Shown: positions 19,197 to 31,965, numbered from the stretch's first letter. The stretch: 64,000 nucleotides of DNA from Acanthosepion esculentum (GCA_964036315.1 OZ038480.1:17324954-17388953); one strand, 5' to 3'. Notes: generated by a model not told the origin, from the letters alone. Translations and numbers: made by a program.

Positions 19197-19241
<45 letters not shown>
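19139..19241 (+). repeat. 65-bp dispersed repeat, copy 2, running into (TA)n
   Basis: The second copy of the 18592-18655 repeat; its 3' end passes directly into a TA tract (19200-19241). Confidence 0.8.
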
Positions 19242-19245
<4 letters not shown>

Positions 19246-19553
19246 AAAAACCTTTTTAAACAACATCTAAAATATTATCGTTAGATTTACGTTAGATATA
19301 TTCAAACACAGTTGTATTCCACATCACGTGACGTCCGCGCTACTTGAAAACAAACTTCTGAATACAGTTATTTAATTCATTTCTGACGAAAGATCGAGGC
19401 GATCTGAAATATCAAATATATATATATAAAAAAATATAAATAAATACTTTCACAAAAAAACATTCAATTTTTTTTTCTTTTAATTTGCAACTTTTCAGTT
19501 GTTTTCTCCATATTATATACATATCAAGAAAGTATACGTGGTTTCTCATTATG

Positions 19554-19621
<68 letters not shown>
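19554..19621. repeat. (TA)n microsatellite
   Basis: TA tract of about 66 bp. Confidence 0.95.
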
Positions 19622-19623
<2 letters not shown>

Positions 19624-20099
19624 AGCGTAAATGATATCTCTGGAGATCTAAAGAATACTGCAAGTTGCTTTACCCGTTTCCATATTTTGTGGAATATCAA
19701 ACAAGTCAGGTTGCACGAAAAATAATACTATTGTAGAAAATACATTAACAGGCACGTTTAACATTTGTTAAACATTTTTTTTTCGATCAGTTGGAAAACA
19801 ATTGTTTGATTAGACAAAAGAAAAATGTAATCTTTAGGATATGACCTGCAACGTTATGTTTAAGAAAAGAACACCAACAAAAAAACCCTTCAAAACCCCC
19901 CAAACCCGAAACAGGACAGCATGGCGGTGGACACACGATTGTGAGGGGTTGTTTTAACCCAAGGGTATCGGGAAACTCAACAGGATTCTGGCGAAAAGAT
20001 ATCCGCTATAATATCAGTCTATTTTTTTTTAATATTTTACCCTCTGTGCCTCCATCTTCCCCAATTACAGTGTCCCTCCTTTCATGTGTTTGGTAGCGT
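19622..20099. other. No gene seen
   Basis: Unique-looking DNA; no coding frame, RNA gene or paired repeat. Confidence 0.5.
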
Positions 20100-21245
20100 T
20101 TAATAAATTTTGTCTTTGTGTTATCTCTCCTAAACCTTGTTTGGCCATCCATTTATTTAAGCTCGTTAGGTAGGTAATGCGTTGTTTTGCTCTGTCCCTC
20201 ATGGCTTCAATATCATGTGAGTATCAAATTTGCTAAGCCCTCTTTCCTCATTATGTGTCTAAAAATTCTCACTGATCTGTCTCATGTTAAATATAAGTGT
20301 CCTTTTTCTTATCATTTTTTTCTAAAACTTCGTGGTGGTTCACCTGTTCGGTCCATGGTATTCTCAGCATCCTTCTGTTGAAACAAATTTCTGTTGCTGC
20401 AAGTCTCTTCTTTATCTTTAAGGAGAGCATTCGCTACCATACAGGAGGACTGTCATCTTTTTGTTTTTTTATTCAGTCATCTTTTTTATTTTTTTTTATT
20501 ACCTGAATTTCCCTGTTTCTTAATAGCTTAGCTTTTGGAAGATACAGTAGCGGCCATAATATAAGGAACGGAAACAACAAAGACATAAATATGTGTTACT
20601 TAAAAAGTAATGCATGATTAGCAATGACATTTTTACCGAATAAAGATTAGGGTGTAATGCATAAATATTATACAAAGTTACAAAAATTTACATAATAGTT
20701 TTTTTTTAAATAAAAATTAAATGGAACAAAGGAAATAAGCTACTGGACAAAAGTTAAATTAATGAGATCATGTGGTCGACGATGCAGAGAAGTCATTGAA
20801 AATAAGGGGATATTTACCAAATATTGAATTTTGTTGATATTTTGTTCACAATCAAGTATTAACAAGATCGATCCTTAACTTTTGTCCAGTAGCTTATTTC
20901 CTTTGTTCCATTTAATCTTTATTTAAAAAAAAAAAAAACTATTATGTAAATTTTTGTAACTTTGTATAATATTTATGCATTACACCCTAATCTTTATTCG
21001 GTAAAAATGTCATTTCTAATCATGCATTACTTTTTACGTAATACACATATTTATGTCTTTGTTGCTTCCGTTCCTTATATTATGGTTGCTACTGTATATT
21101 TCGCTATCCAAATGCAACTTCGGGTTTCAGTATCGCATTTTCCGTCCTCTTCCCAGATATTTAAATTGTTGCAGTTTTTAAAAATATGATTTTGTTATCT
21201 CCAATTTGTAATTTGCATGTTGGGCTCTTCCTTTTGCCAACAAGA
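20100..21245 (-). pseudogene. RTE-like RT relic interrupted by a MITE
   Basis: A decayed RT paralog of 10555-11500. Shared strings are TAGCTTTTGGAAG (20529) with 10572, and CGCATTTTCCG and CCCAGATATTTAAA (21134-21166) with 10624-10668. Homology stops at 20542 and resumes at 21097, exactly at the borders of the 550-bp MITE. No frame is intact. It is the thumb/C-terminal part of the same RTE-type protein. Confidence 0.65.
20545..21094. mobile_element. Tc1-like foldback MITE with TA duplication
   Basis: 550 bp beginning CAGTAGC and ending GCTACTG, flanked by TA on both sides (20543-20544 and 21095-21096). The inverted repeats are very long: 20545-20757 against 20875-21094, near perfect, around an internal segment of about 117 bp. 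No transposase. TA target use and a CAGT terminus fit the Tc1/mariner superfamily. The paralog at 10572 shows the site without it. Confidence 0.88.
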
Positions 21246-21556
21246 CAATGGATTGGAACCTACTTCGAAAAGTACGTGAAAATGGTTTATGAAGAATAAA
21301 GTTAGGAAAATGGAATAGAATGACCTTTTCAAAGACCTGACCGAAAATCAATCGAACATTTGAAGATGGGATTTAAAATTTCTGTTCATAAAAGGAAGTC
21401 ATCGATTTGAAAGCCGAGAGATGCTGAAGCCTTATCAAAGACTCCAGACAAAGTCTATTAGCAGTGATCGTTGCCAAATGGGCCTCAAGTTATACTTAGT
21501 CGAGGTGGTGCTTATTATGAAATATTGATAATTATGGAAATAAAATAAGCAATCAT

Positions 21557-21748
21557 ATTAATTCTTTCTGATTATCACTTCACCTCCAATTCCATCCGAT
21601 ATAAAGCCCAAGAGCCACTCAAGGTAGTGCGTTACGGAATGAAGTATGTGATATTAATTCTTTCTGATTATCACTTCACCTCAAATTCCAACCGATATAA
21701 AGCCCAAGAGCCACTCAAGGTAGTGCGTTACGGAATGAAGTATGTGAT
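21557..21748 (+). repeat. 96-bp tandem duplication
   Basis: Two units starting ATTAATTCTTTCTG at 21557 and 21653, differing by about two bases. Single-copy flanks; no coding frame. Confidence 0.85.
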
Positions 21749-21859
21749 ATGACATTAAAAAAGGAACAAAGTGGAGACAACGTGGATATGGCTACCTGAA
21801 AGATAACGGCTGATTCTAGATTTAGAGAGGTTAAGATTATAGTTTTTGAGGAAGCATCC

Positions 21860-22010
21860 TCACGGGAGTCTATTCCACAAAGTAGCGGTTACTGGGAAGA
21901 AGCTTTCGGAATTAAAAATTCTTCTGGTCATAAGAATATGTAGAGAATGTGGCTGATTCAAACCTGTGGATGCTATAGATGACCCACTTGCCTTGATGAA
22001 ATCAGATAAA
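21860..22010 (-). pseudogene. LINE ORF2 C-terminal fragment (CR1/jockey type)
   Basis: Read leftward the frame ends SESFFPVTATLWNRLP and stop. This resembles the FFPRTxxLWNSLP block near the end of many CR1/jockey-type ORF2 proteins and the RTSRLWNSLP block of the relic at 51440-52206. It directly abuts the 21-bp minisatellite, which continues its open frame. Confidence 0.5.
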
Positions 22011-22013
22011 CGA

Positions 22014-25000
22014 AACTTGAAATTGTATATTCGCAAATTGAAAATGGTTATTACCAACTTGAAATTGTATAGTCTCAATTTGAAATTGTTTAGTCTCAAT
22101 TTGAAATTTTTTAGTCTCAATTTGAAATTGTTTAGTCTCAAATTGAAATTGGTTATTACCAAATTGAAATTGTTTAATCTCAATTTGAAATTGGTTATTA
22201 CCAACTTGTAATTGTTTAGTCTCAATTTGAAATTGTTTATTACTAACTTGTAATTGTTTAGTCTCAATTTTAAATTGTTTAGTCTCAATTTCAAATTGTT
22301 TAGTCTCAATTTGAAAATGGTTGTTACCAACTTGAAATTGTATAGTCTCAATTTGAAATTGTATAGTCTCATTTTGAAATTATTTAGTCTCAATTTGAAA
22401 TTGGTTATTACCAACTTGAAATTGTTTAGTCTCAATTTTAAATTGTTAACTCTTAATTTGAAATTGGTTATTGCAAACTTGAAATTGTTTAGTGTCAATT
22501 TGAAATTTGGTATTACCACCTTAAATTGTTTAGTCTCAATTTGAAATTGGTTATTACCAACTTGTAATTGTTTAGTCTAAATTTGAAATTGTTTAGTCTC
22601 AATTTTGAATTGTTTAGTCTCAATTTCAAATTATTTATTGCCAAGTTGAAATTGTATACTCTCAATTTGAAATTAGTTATTACCAACTTGAAATTGTTTA
22701 GTCTCAATTTGAAATTGGTTATTACCAACTTGAAATTGTTTAGTCTCAATTTGAAATTGGTTATTACCAACTTGTAATTGTTTAGTCTCAATTTGAAATT
22801 GTTCAGTCACAATTTGAAATTGGTTATTACCAACTTGAAATTGTATATTCGCAATTTGAAATTGGTTATTACCAACTTGTAATTGTTTAGTCTCAATTTT
22901 AAGTTGTTTAGTCTCAATTTGAAATTGCTTAGTCTCGATTTCAAATTGTTTTGTCTCAATTTGAAATTGGTTATTACCAACTTGAAATTGTATAGTCTCA
23001 ATTTGAAATTGTTTAGTCTCAATTTGAAATTGGTTATTACCAACTTGTAATTGTTTAGTCTAAATTTGAAATTGTTTAGTCTCAATTTAAAATTGTTTAG
23101 TCTCAATTTAAAATTGTTTATAGCCAAGTTGAAATTGTCTACTCTCAATTTGAAATTGGTTATTACCAACTTGAAATTGTTTAGTCTCAATTTGAAATTG
23201 GTTATTACCAACTTGTAATTGTTTAGTCTCAATTTGAAATTGGTTATTACCAACTTGTAATTCTTTATTCTCAATTTGAAATTGTTCTGTCACAATTTTA
23301 AATTGGTTATTACCAACTTGAAATTGTATATGCGCAATTTGAAATTGGTTATTACCAACTTGTAATTGTTTAGTCTCAACTTGAAATTGTATAGTCTCAA
23401 TTTGAAATTGGATATTGCCAACTTGAAATTGTATAGTCTCAATTTGAAATTGCTTAGTCTCGATTTCAAATTGTTTTGTCTCAATTTGAAATTGGTTATT
23501 ACTAACTTGTAATTGTTTAGTCTCAATTTTAAATTGTTTAGTCTCAATTTCAAATTGTTTAGTCTCAATTTGAAAATGGTTGTTACCAACTTGAAATTGT
23601 ATAGTCTCAATTTGAAATTGTATAGTCTCATTTTGAAATTTTTTAGTCTCAATTTGAAATTGGTTATTACCAACTTGAAATTGTTTAGTCTCAATTTTAA
23701 ATTGTTTACTCTTAATTTGAAATTGGTTATTGCAAACTTGAAATTGTTTAGTGTCAATTTGAAATTTGGTATTACCACCTTAAATTGTTTAGTCTCAATT
23801 TGAAATTGGTTATTACCAACTTGTAATTGTTTAGTCTCAATTTGAAATTGTTTAGTCTCAATTTGAAATTGGTTATTACCAACTTGTAATTGTTTAGTCT
23901 AAATTTGAAATTGTTTAGTCTCAATTTTGAATTGTTTAGTCTCAATTTAAAATTGTTTATTGCCAAGTAGAAATTGTATACTCTCAATTTGTAATTGGTT
24001 ATTACCAACTTGAAATTGTTTAGTCTCAATTTGAAATTGGTTATTACAAACTTGAAATTGTTTAGTCTCAATTTGAAATTGGTTATTACCAACTTGTAAT
24101 TGTTTAGTCTCAATTTGAAATGGTTTAGTCACAATTTGAAATTGGTTATTACCAACTTGTAATTGTTTAGTCTAAATTTGAAATTGTTTAGTCTCAATTT
24201 GAAATTGTTTAGTCTCAATTTAAAATTGTTTATTGCCAAGTTGAAATTGTCTACTCTCAATTTGAAATTGGTTATTACCAACTTGAAATTGTTTAGTCTC
24301 AATTTGAAATTGGTTATTACCAACTTGTAATTGTTTAGTCTCAATTTGAAATTGTTCAGTCACAATTTGAAATTGGTTATTACCGACTTGAAATTGTTTA
24401 GTCTCAATTTGAAATTGGTTATTACCAACTTGTAATTGTTTAGTCTCAATTTGAAATTGTTCAGTCACAATTTGAAATTGGTTATTACCAACTTGAAATT
24501 GTATATTCGCAATTTGAAATTGGTTATTACCAACTTGTAATTGTCTAGTCTCAATTTTAAGTTGTTTAGTCTCAATTTGAAATTGCTTAGTCTCGATTTC
24601 AAATTGTTTTGTCTCAATTTGAAATTGGTTATTACCAACTTGAAATTGTATAGTCTCAATTTGAAATTGTTTAGTCTCAATTTGAAATTGGTTATTACCA
24701 ACTTGTAATTGTTTAGTCTAAATTTGAAATTGTTTAGTCTCAATTTGAAATTGTTTAGTCTCAATTTCAAATTGTTTATTGACAAGTTGAAATTGTCTAC
24801 TCTCAATTTGAAATTGGTTATTACCAACTTGAAATTGTTTAGTCTCAATTTGAAATTGGTTATTACCAACTTGTAATTGTTTAGTCTCAATTTGAAATTG
24901 GTTATTACCAACTTGTAATTGTTTAGTCTCAATTTGAAATTGTCTAGTCACAATTTGAAATTGGTTATTACCAACTTGAAATTGTATATTCGCAATTTGA

Positions 25001-25612
25001 AATTGGTTATTACCAACTTGTAATTGTTTAGTCTCAATATGAAATTGTTTAGTCTCAATTTGAAATTGGTTATTACCAAATTGAAATTGTTTAGTCTCAA
25101 TTTTAAGTTGTTTAGTCTCAATTTGAAATTGGATATTGCCAACTTGAAATTGTATAGTCTCAATTTGAAATTGCTTAGTCTCAATTTCAAATTGTTTTGT
25201 CTCAATTTGAAATTGTTTATTACCAACTTGAAATTGTATAGTCTCAATTTGAAATTGTTTAGTCTCAATTTGAAATTGGTTATTACTAACTTGAAATTGT
25301 ATAGTCTCAATTTGAAATTGGTTATTACCAACTTGAAATTGTTTAGTCTCAATTTGAAGTTGTTTAGTCTCAATTTGAAATTGATTAGTCCAATTTGAAA
25401 TTGTTTAGTTTCAATTTGAAATTGTTTAGTCTCAATTTGAAATTGTATAGTCTCAATTTGAAATTGATTAGTCCAACTTGAAATTGTTTCGTCTCAATTT
25501 GAAATTGTTTAGTCTCAATTTGAAAATGTTTATTCTCAATTTGAAATTGATTAGTCCAATTTGAAATTGTTTAGTACCAACTTGAATTTGATTAATCCCA
25601 ACTTGAACTTGA
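22014..25612. repeat. 21-bp minisatellite, 3.6 kb
   Basis: About 170 tandem copies of a 21-bp unit with forms such as CAATTTGAAATTGTTTAGTCT and CAATTTGAAATTGGTTATTAC. The unit is seven codons, so open frames persist on both strands (heptads like NFKLRLN and LKLFSLN; a second minus frame gives QFQIETK). Large segments are re-duplicated: the block around TTTGGTATTACCACCTTAAA at 22506 recurs at 23765, 1,259 bp away, and a 468-bp minus frame at 22807-23274 recurs at 24465-24932. I treat the frames as a by-product of the period, not as genes. Confidence 0.93.
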
Positions 25613-26284
25613 AATGCTATAATGATGATACAATCATACATAAAAAAGGAACACAACTTTGAAATTAAAGAACATGTAAATAACAAGAAAATAAATGAAA
25701 CTGAAATCAATCTGGTTCAATATATTTCAACAGGTATTGGTTTTTATCTCTAATTATTAATTTTTCCTGTTTAGTAAATAAAGGTTATTGAATTTTTTTT
25801 AAACACTTAATTTTTCTACAAGGCAAAGTTTACACCTTTCACCTTTACTATTGTAAGTTTTAGTTCTAGTTATAATTTTCCACGTAATTGTTGGTCTATT
25901 TCCACCATCCTTTAATTGTCAGTAATATTTATTTAGCACTGTTGATTTTGTATTTATCGTGACTTAGTTTGTGATTGTAAAAACGATGTTCCAGTTTGTT
26001 TCAGTTGAACTCATGAAAATTCATTTTCCTTATTAGATTTTATGTTAGCTCGATATACAATATTCTTAGTCAAACATTGGCTGTCTAAGGGGCAGTTTAT
26101 ATTATTTCGGTAGTTATATTTTTTATAAATCGGCTTATAGTTTGTTATAGTTTTTGCTAGTTATTCAATTAGTTCATAAAACTTTGTTACGATGGGATGT
26201 GGATTTTCCGATATTTCTAACATATTCTTTAATGTTTCTGAGTTACTGAAATGTTTATCTGTTAACCTGAGAAACATTCTACCG
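25613..26284. other. No gene seen
   Basis: AT-rich single-copy DNA with no coding or RNA signal. Confidence 0.5.
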
Positions 26285-26620
26285 ATATTAGTTTAGTTAA
26301 TTTAGTTCACCCCATGCAAGGCAGTAAAGTCACTAAGACATAAATGGCTACTGGGTGTGAAAGAATTAGAAACGGAAACATTACAAATGAGCGGGAAGAG
26401 AAAAGAGTAATCAGGAGGACAGTAGATAGCTATTGACATTGCATTTAAATTTTTGAAGTTTATATTTGGCTGGAATGCATAGAACCTGAAGGGAGTTCCA
26501 CAAGCGATAAGTGCGGGAAAAGAAACTGTCAGCATAGAATTTACGGTTGCTTCAACTCAACTGTAATTTGATGAGATATCGACGCCAATCTAGTACTGCG
26601 CTTAAATTTATAAAGTCTGG
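26285..26620 (-). pseudogene. LINE 3' end fragment (CR1/jockey type)
   Basis: Across shifted minus-strand frames it gives RTYRLWNSLQ and KFKCNVNSYL, matching RTSRLWNSLP and LFKCNVNRHL of the 51440-52206 relic. Its 3' end carries TTGCATGGGGTGA, the same 3' terminus as the LINE relic at 29476. Heavily decayed. Confidence 0.6.
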
Positions 26621-26998
26621 GTACCTTTGAATTTCGGCGGCATCAAATATATCTTTGTGGCTGGAGTTAGTTGTTAATCTATATTATACTAATTTGTGTA
26701 AATGTTTAAGTATGATAGGGGTGATATAATTTGATATTTAAATATTTCTGGTTGTGTAAATCTTTTACATACGATTTGTAACTGTCAGTATTCAAATCCA
26801 AGTTTTACGTCGATGACTTTTGCATTTGTTATTGCGATAATTTTTACTTTATGAGTTGGAAGACGTATATCAGTTCTTTTCTTGATCGGTCTGAGTTTCA
26901 TGGATTTGTTTTACGTAGTAAGATTAAACCGTTATCTCAATACAGTCCTGTCCAGTATTATTATTATCGTTGTCTTACCGGTGAGGAAAATGTATTTA
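26621..26998. other. No gene seen
   Basis: AT-rich spacer before a large TA array; no features supported. Confidence 0.45.
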
Positions 26999-27490
<492 letters not shown>

Positions 27491-27495
27491 ACGAG

Positions 27496-27498
<3 letters not shown>

Positions 27499-27566
<68 letters not shown>
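27499..27566. repeat. (TA)n microsatellite, left half of a mariner-split tract
   Basis: TA tract that resumes after the mariner at 28855-28920; the two halves were probably one tract. Confidence 0.9.
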
Positions 27567-27570
<4 letters not shown>

Positions 27571-28850
27571 GTCATCCCATAAGTTCTGTCCAAATTTTAA
27601 CTTTTTGTTAAAATGAACGAAATTTAATGAGTATTTTATAATGTCTAATGGAGATAGAACATTATTTTTATGTTTAGATGCATTTAAACTGATCAAATTT
27701 TATTTCAGAAAATAATAAAATTAAATTTTGTTTGATTAAAACTCTGTTAACATGGAAGTACCCAAGAATCATTTGAGGCACATAATGCTTTATGAGTTCA
27801 AGAAAGGAAACTCAGCAGCCGAAGCGGCTAGAAACATTCACTCAGTTTACGGAGAGGAATGTGTGAATGAAAGAACTTGCAGAAGATGGTTTGCAAAATT
27901 CAGAGGTGGAGATTTCACCCTTGAAGATGAAGATCGAACCGGACGTCCAGTTGAGTTTGATGAAAAGCTTCTTGAAGCAGCCCTTGAAGAAAATCCTGCT
28001 TTATCAGTTGAGGAATTGGCAGTGGTTCTCAGTTCAAACCATACAACTGTTCATCGTCATCTTCAACAACTTGGAAAAGTTCCTAAACTTGGAAAATGGG
28101 TGCCTCATGAATTGTCTGAAAACAACCTCAAATCCCGGGTTGACATCTGCTCTTCTCTCCATTCTCGCCAACTTGTTTCACCTTTTTGGGATAGACTTGT
28201 GACTGGCGACGAAAAATGGATGTTTTATCGAAATGTGAAGCGTAGTAGACAGTGGCTTGGTAAAGGGGAAGGACCCCAGCCACAGCCGAGAAGAGAACTT
28301 CATGGGCAAAAGATTCTTCTTTCAATCTGGTGGGATTGTCAAGGAATAATCCACTTTGAATTCTTACCACCTAATGCAACAATTAATGCTCAAATATACT
28401 GTCAAAAATTAGAACGTTTGAACCAAGCTTTGTGGAAAAAAGACCTGCTCTAGTGAATCGAAAACGTGTGATGTTTCATCAGGACAATGCGCGACCACAC
28501 ACAGCAAGAATCACGTCACAAAAGATCGAAGAACTTGGTTGGGAGAAAATTCCTCATCCACCTTATTCTCCCGACCTTGCTCCTTCAGACTACCATTTGT
28601 TTCGTAGCTCACAGAATCATTTGGAAGAAACATTTTTGTAACACAGGAAGAGGTTAAAACTGACATTTGTGAGTTCTTCGAATCAAAGCCAAAAGAATTT
28701 TACAGTAATGGAATTAGTAAGATTGTTAATAGATGGAAGGAAGTCATAGATAATCAGGGAAAAATACATTGTTGATTGAATCTGTAATTAAATGTAACAT
28801 TTGGTCACTTGTTTTAAAATTCAAAATTCGGACAGAACTTATGGGCTGAC

Positions 28851-28854
<4 letters not shown>
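27567..28854 (+). mobile_element. Mariner transposon, complete ends
   Basis: 1,288 bp with terminal inverted repeats of about 30 bp: TTAGGTCATCCCATAAGTTC at the left, and TCAGGTCAGCCCATAAGTTC when the right end is read inward. TA lies on both sides inside a (TA)n tract, the required mariner target. Structure and length are those of an autonomous mariner, but the transposase is frameshifted. Confidence 0.92.
27752..28772 (+). pseudogene. Mariner transposase, frameshifted
   Basis: Starts MEVPKNHLRH at 27752. The N-terminal helix-turn-helix region spans about residues 1-110, then the mariner hallmark WVPHEL (116-121) and first catalytic Asp in TGDEKW (D153). The frame breaks at 28430-28440 at an A6 run; the next frame holds HQDNARPH and YSPDLAPSDYHLF with 34 residues between the two Asp, giving DD34D. 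A second shift near 28635 restores VTQEEVKTDICEFF, and an extra A near 28766 alters the last residues. All catalytic Asp codons survive, but no complete protein can be made. Confidence 0.9.

Positions 28855-28920
<66 letters not shown>
28855..28920. repeat. (TA)n microsatellite, right half of mariner-split tract
   Basis: TA tract between the mariner and a small palindrome. Confidence 0.9.
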
Positions 28921-28924
<4 letters not shown>

Positions 28925-29022
28925 TGAACATTGAAGTCAACACTCAGAGGCAGCAGGCGCCATGACGATTACGTCCAACATGAAAGAGCCTGTCGCCTCC
29001 GAGTGTTGACTTCAATGTTCCC
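28921..29022. repeat. Small palindrome beside (TA)n
   Basis: Inverted repeats of about 33 bp (GAACATTGAAGTCAACACTC at the left, GAGTGTTGACTTCAATGTTC at the right) around about 40 bp. Probably a tiny foldback element or retroposon relic. Confidence 0.75.
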
Positions 29023-29094
29023 TTTTATATATATATTTACATACGCTCTATCTATATTTATCCAATAAATATAGCACACTTAAAACTATATTTC

Positions 29095-29096
<2 letters not shown>

Positions 29097-29133
<37 letters not shown>

Positions 29134-29330
29134 TTTATACGTTATTTTTATAGATACAAATATTTAAGTAAATGCTGTTTTATAATAAACAGTATTAACG
29201 ACATTTACTGGTTTGAATGTCCGAGAAATTTTCCTAGAAAATATGTCTTCCGACAAGAATCGAACCTGTATTCTACACGGAACGTGCTATTTCATTTAGC
29301 TACAGAGGAAGCGTCTGGTTAGCAAGGTCG
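29097..29330 (-). repeat. S1 SINE copy beside (TA)n
   Basis: A (TA)n tract (29097-29130) leads into an S1 tail and body, then a B box on the minus strand (GAATCGAACC at 29256-29265) and a degraded A-box side. At 29330-29370 a plus-strand head piece (TAGCTAAATGGTATAGCCCG) faces it, so two heads meet here. Confidence 0.65.
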
Positions 29331-29475
29331 TCTGTAGCTAAATGGTATAGCCCGTCAGGCTATGTAGGTAATTATACATCTTCCAGTGCCTTTTAAATAA
29401 GAGTATATTTAATATCTTAACTGTCTGCTTACTTAAAACCCTAGTCCACTTTCTTTCTTTCTTTTTTTTTTAAGC

Positions 29476-30576
29476 GTATCACCCCATGCAAGGCTGGAGG
29501 CCACTATCACGCAAGGGGTTACAGAAGGGTTGGAGGAAGAGCAGATAGGAGTGGTAAAGGAGAGGATGTGGAGAAAGAGAAATACAGTGGGTCGATCAAG
29601 GCAATGGGGTTACAAAAGATTTGGAACGAGAGCAGATAGGAATGAAAGATAAAAGGATGTGGAGAAGGGAAGTGGATAGATCAAGTCAACTGGAGATATC
29701 GATTGACGCTACACTTAAACCGTTGGAGATTGTATTTGTCAGGGAAACAGTAATAGGGAAGGGAGTTCATAGGCGAGATGTGCGAGACATGAAGCTATTG
29801 GAGTAGAAGAGACGTCTACATCTAACAGTTTCAACAGTGTAGGTGTGGGAACGGGATGCCAGCCTTGTAGGACGTTTAAATTCACGAGGCCTAGGGACAA
29901 GCGAAAGCAGCTCATCGGAGCAATTACCGTGAAAGTATTTGTAAAAAAGACAGAGCGAGGCAACATCGCGTCTGTGAGAGAGCGACTGCAGACGAGATGA
30001 CAGATCAGGGCCAATCACATTGCATATCCGTCTCTGGATCTTATCAAGAACCCTGAGGCAAACAGCAGGGGCCCCAGACCATATATGGCAGCAATACTCC
30101 ATGCAAGGGCGAATGGTCGATTTATAGACTTGGAGGATCGATTCCGGGGAGAAGAATTTCCTGGCTCGGCACAGGGAACCTTGCGGTGGATGATGCAACT
30201 GACTCGATGTATTTGTTCCATCTCAGATCAGCGTGAGACCGAGCAGCCGCAGAGAGGAGCTCTCGAGAAGTTGGTCTTCAGATATTCTAATGGGATGCAG
30301 GGATGGATCCTTGTGGTGGTTAATAGAGAGCAGTTTTGTTTTAGAGGCGTTAAAGTTAACCATCCATTTCTCGCCCAAGTTCACAACCGATTGGAGGTCC
30401 TTTTCAATTTGAGCTGCCATGTTAACTTTGTCAGCATCACTAGATTTGTGTTTGAGGCAGAAGTAAATTGTGGTGTCGTCAGCGTAGATGCCGACTTGGG
30501 AATCTATGGCGTCAGGAAGGTCGTTTATAAATATGAGGAACAGAGTAGGGCCTAGGATGCAGCCTTGAGGAACACT
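29476..30576 (-). pseudogene. CR1/jockey-like LINE ORF2 C-terminal half plus 3' UTR
   Basis: Read leftward from 30576: SVPQGCILGPTLF, LIFINDLP, YADDTTIYF (catalytic YADD intact), KWMVNFNASKTK, LRLLGLTL, a break near 30223, then YKSTIRPCMEYCCHIWSGAP, LSHRRDVASLCLFYKY and RTSRL. The order is the RT palm, thumb and C-terminal domain of CR1/jockey-type ORF2. At least two frameshifts. The 3' UTR (29500-29700) contains degenerate 84-bp repeats like those at 51448-51783 and ends near TTGCATGGGGTGA. The 5' truncation abuts the CTTT array. Confidence 0.8.
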
Positions 30577-31611
30577 AATTTCCTTTTCTTTCTTTCTTTC
30601 TTTTTCTTTCTTTCTTTCGTTCTGTCTTTCTTTTCTTTCTTTCTGACTTTCTTTCTTTCTTTCTTACTGACTGACTTTCTTTCTTTCTTACTGACTTTCT
30701 TTTTCTTTCTTTCTTTCTTTCTTTCTTTCTGACTTTCTTTTTCTATCTTTCTTTCTTTCTTTCTTTCTTACTTTCTTTCTTTTTCTGACTTTCTTTCATT
30801 CTTTCTTTCTTTCATTCATTCTTTCTTTCTTTCTTTCTTTCTTTCTGACTTTCTTTCTTTTTCTGACTTTCTGTCTTTCTTTCTTACTCTCTTTTGCTTT
30901 CTTTTTCTGACTTTCTTTCTTTCTTTTTCTGACTTTCTTTCTTTTTCTGACTTTCTTTCTTTTTCTGACTTTCTTTCACTCTTTCTTTCTTTCTTTCTTT
31001 CTTTCTTTTATTCTTTCTTTCTTTATTTTTTGTTATTTGGTAAAGATAATGTAGCGACGATCTACAGGTTGTGGTGAATGATATCTTTTTCTTCCTCTGT
31101 TTTTTTTTTAATTTCTAATCCTTTTTCCTCGTTCTTTTCACATCTTTTATACACGATTTTTCTCATTTGTTTTTCTGCATTTTTCTTTATTTTTTCTTTC
31201 TTCTTTTTTTTTCATTCTTTTTCAGTCTTATTTTTATTCATTTCAATTTTCTTTTCATATCTTTCTCAAGCTTTAAATTTTTCTTTCTTTTCATATTCGC
31301 TCGTTTCTGTGTTTTTTCGCTCTTTTTTCGTTTTACATATTCTCAGTATTCTTATTTCTTTTTCACCATTTATCATTTTCTTTCTTTCTTGCTTTCTTTC
31401 TTTCGTTCTTTCTTACTGACTTTCTTATTTTTTCTTTATTTCTGCCTTTCTTTCTTTTTTCTTTTTTTCATTCTTTCCTTCTTTCTGACTGACTTTTTTC
31501 TTTCATTCTTTCTGACATTCTTTCTTTCTTTCTAACTGAATTTCTTTTTCTTTCTTTCTTTCTTTCTTTTTTTCTTTCTTTCTTACTGGCTTTCTTTTTC
31601 TTTCTTTCTGA

Positions 31612-31661
<50 letters not shown>

Positions 31662-31868
31662 GACTCTCTTTATTTTTCTTTCTTTTGGACTTTCTTTCTT
31701 TCATTCTTTTTCTGACTTTCTTTCTTTCGTTCTTTCTTACTGACTTTCTTTTCCTTTCTTTCTTTTTGATTTTTTCTTTTTTTTTTTCTTTCTTTCTTTC
31801 TTTCTTTTTCTTTTTTCTTTCTTTCTTTCTTTCTTTCTTACTGACTCTCTTTTTCTTTCTTTTTCTGA

Positions 31869-31907
<39 letters not shown>

Positions 31908-31965
31908 ACTGACTCTTTTTCTTTCTTTTTTCTGATTTTCTTTCTTTCTTTCTTTCTTTTTTTCC
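30577..31965. repeat. (CTTT)n array, about 1.4 kb
   Basis: Long polypyrimidine array of CTTT with CTGA interruptions, with a more degenerate T-rich part at 31080-31370. The Phe/Ser/Leu-rich frames (and Lys/Arg/Glu-rich ones opposite) follow from the repeat and are not genes. Confidence 0.95.

Noticed and set aside
22014..25612. Minisatellite as a CRISPR array or as protein-coding gene
   Set aside because: Units are contiguous with no unique spacers, and the frames follow from the 21-bp period. The 43-bp array at 45410-47850 likewise has no spacers.
30577..31965. Phe/Ser/Leu-rich and Lys/Glu-rich frames
   Set aside because: They come from the CTTT array; the GAAA array at 58541-59215 does the same.
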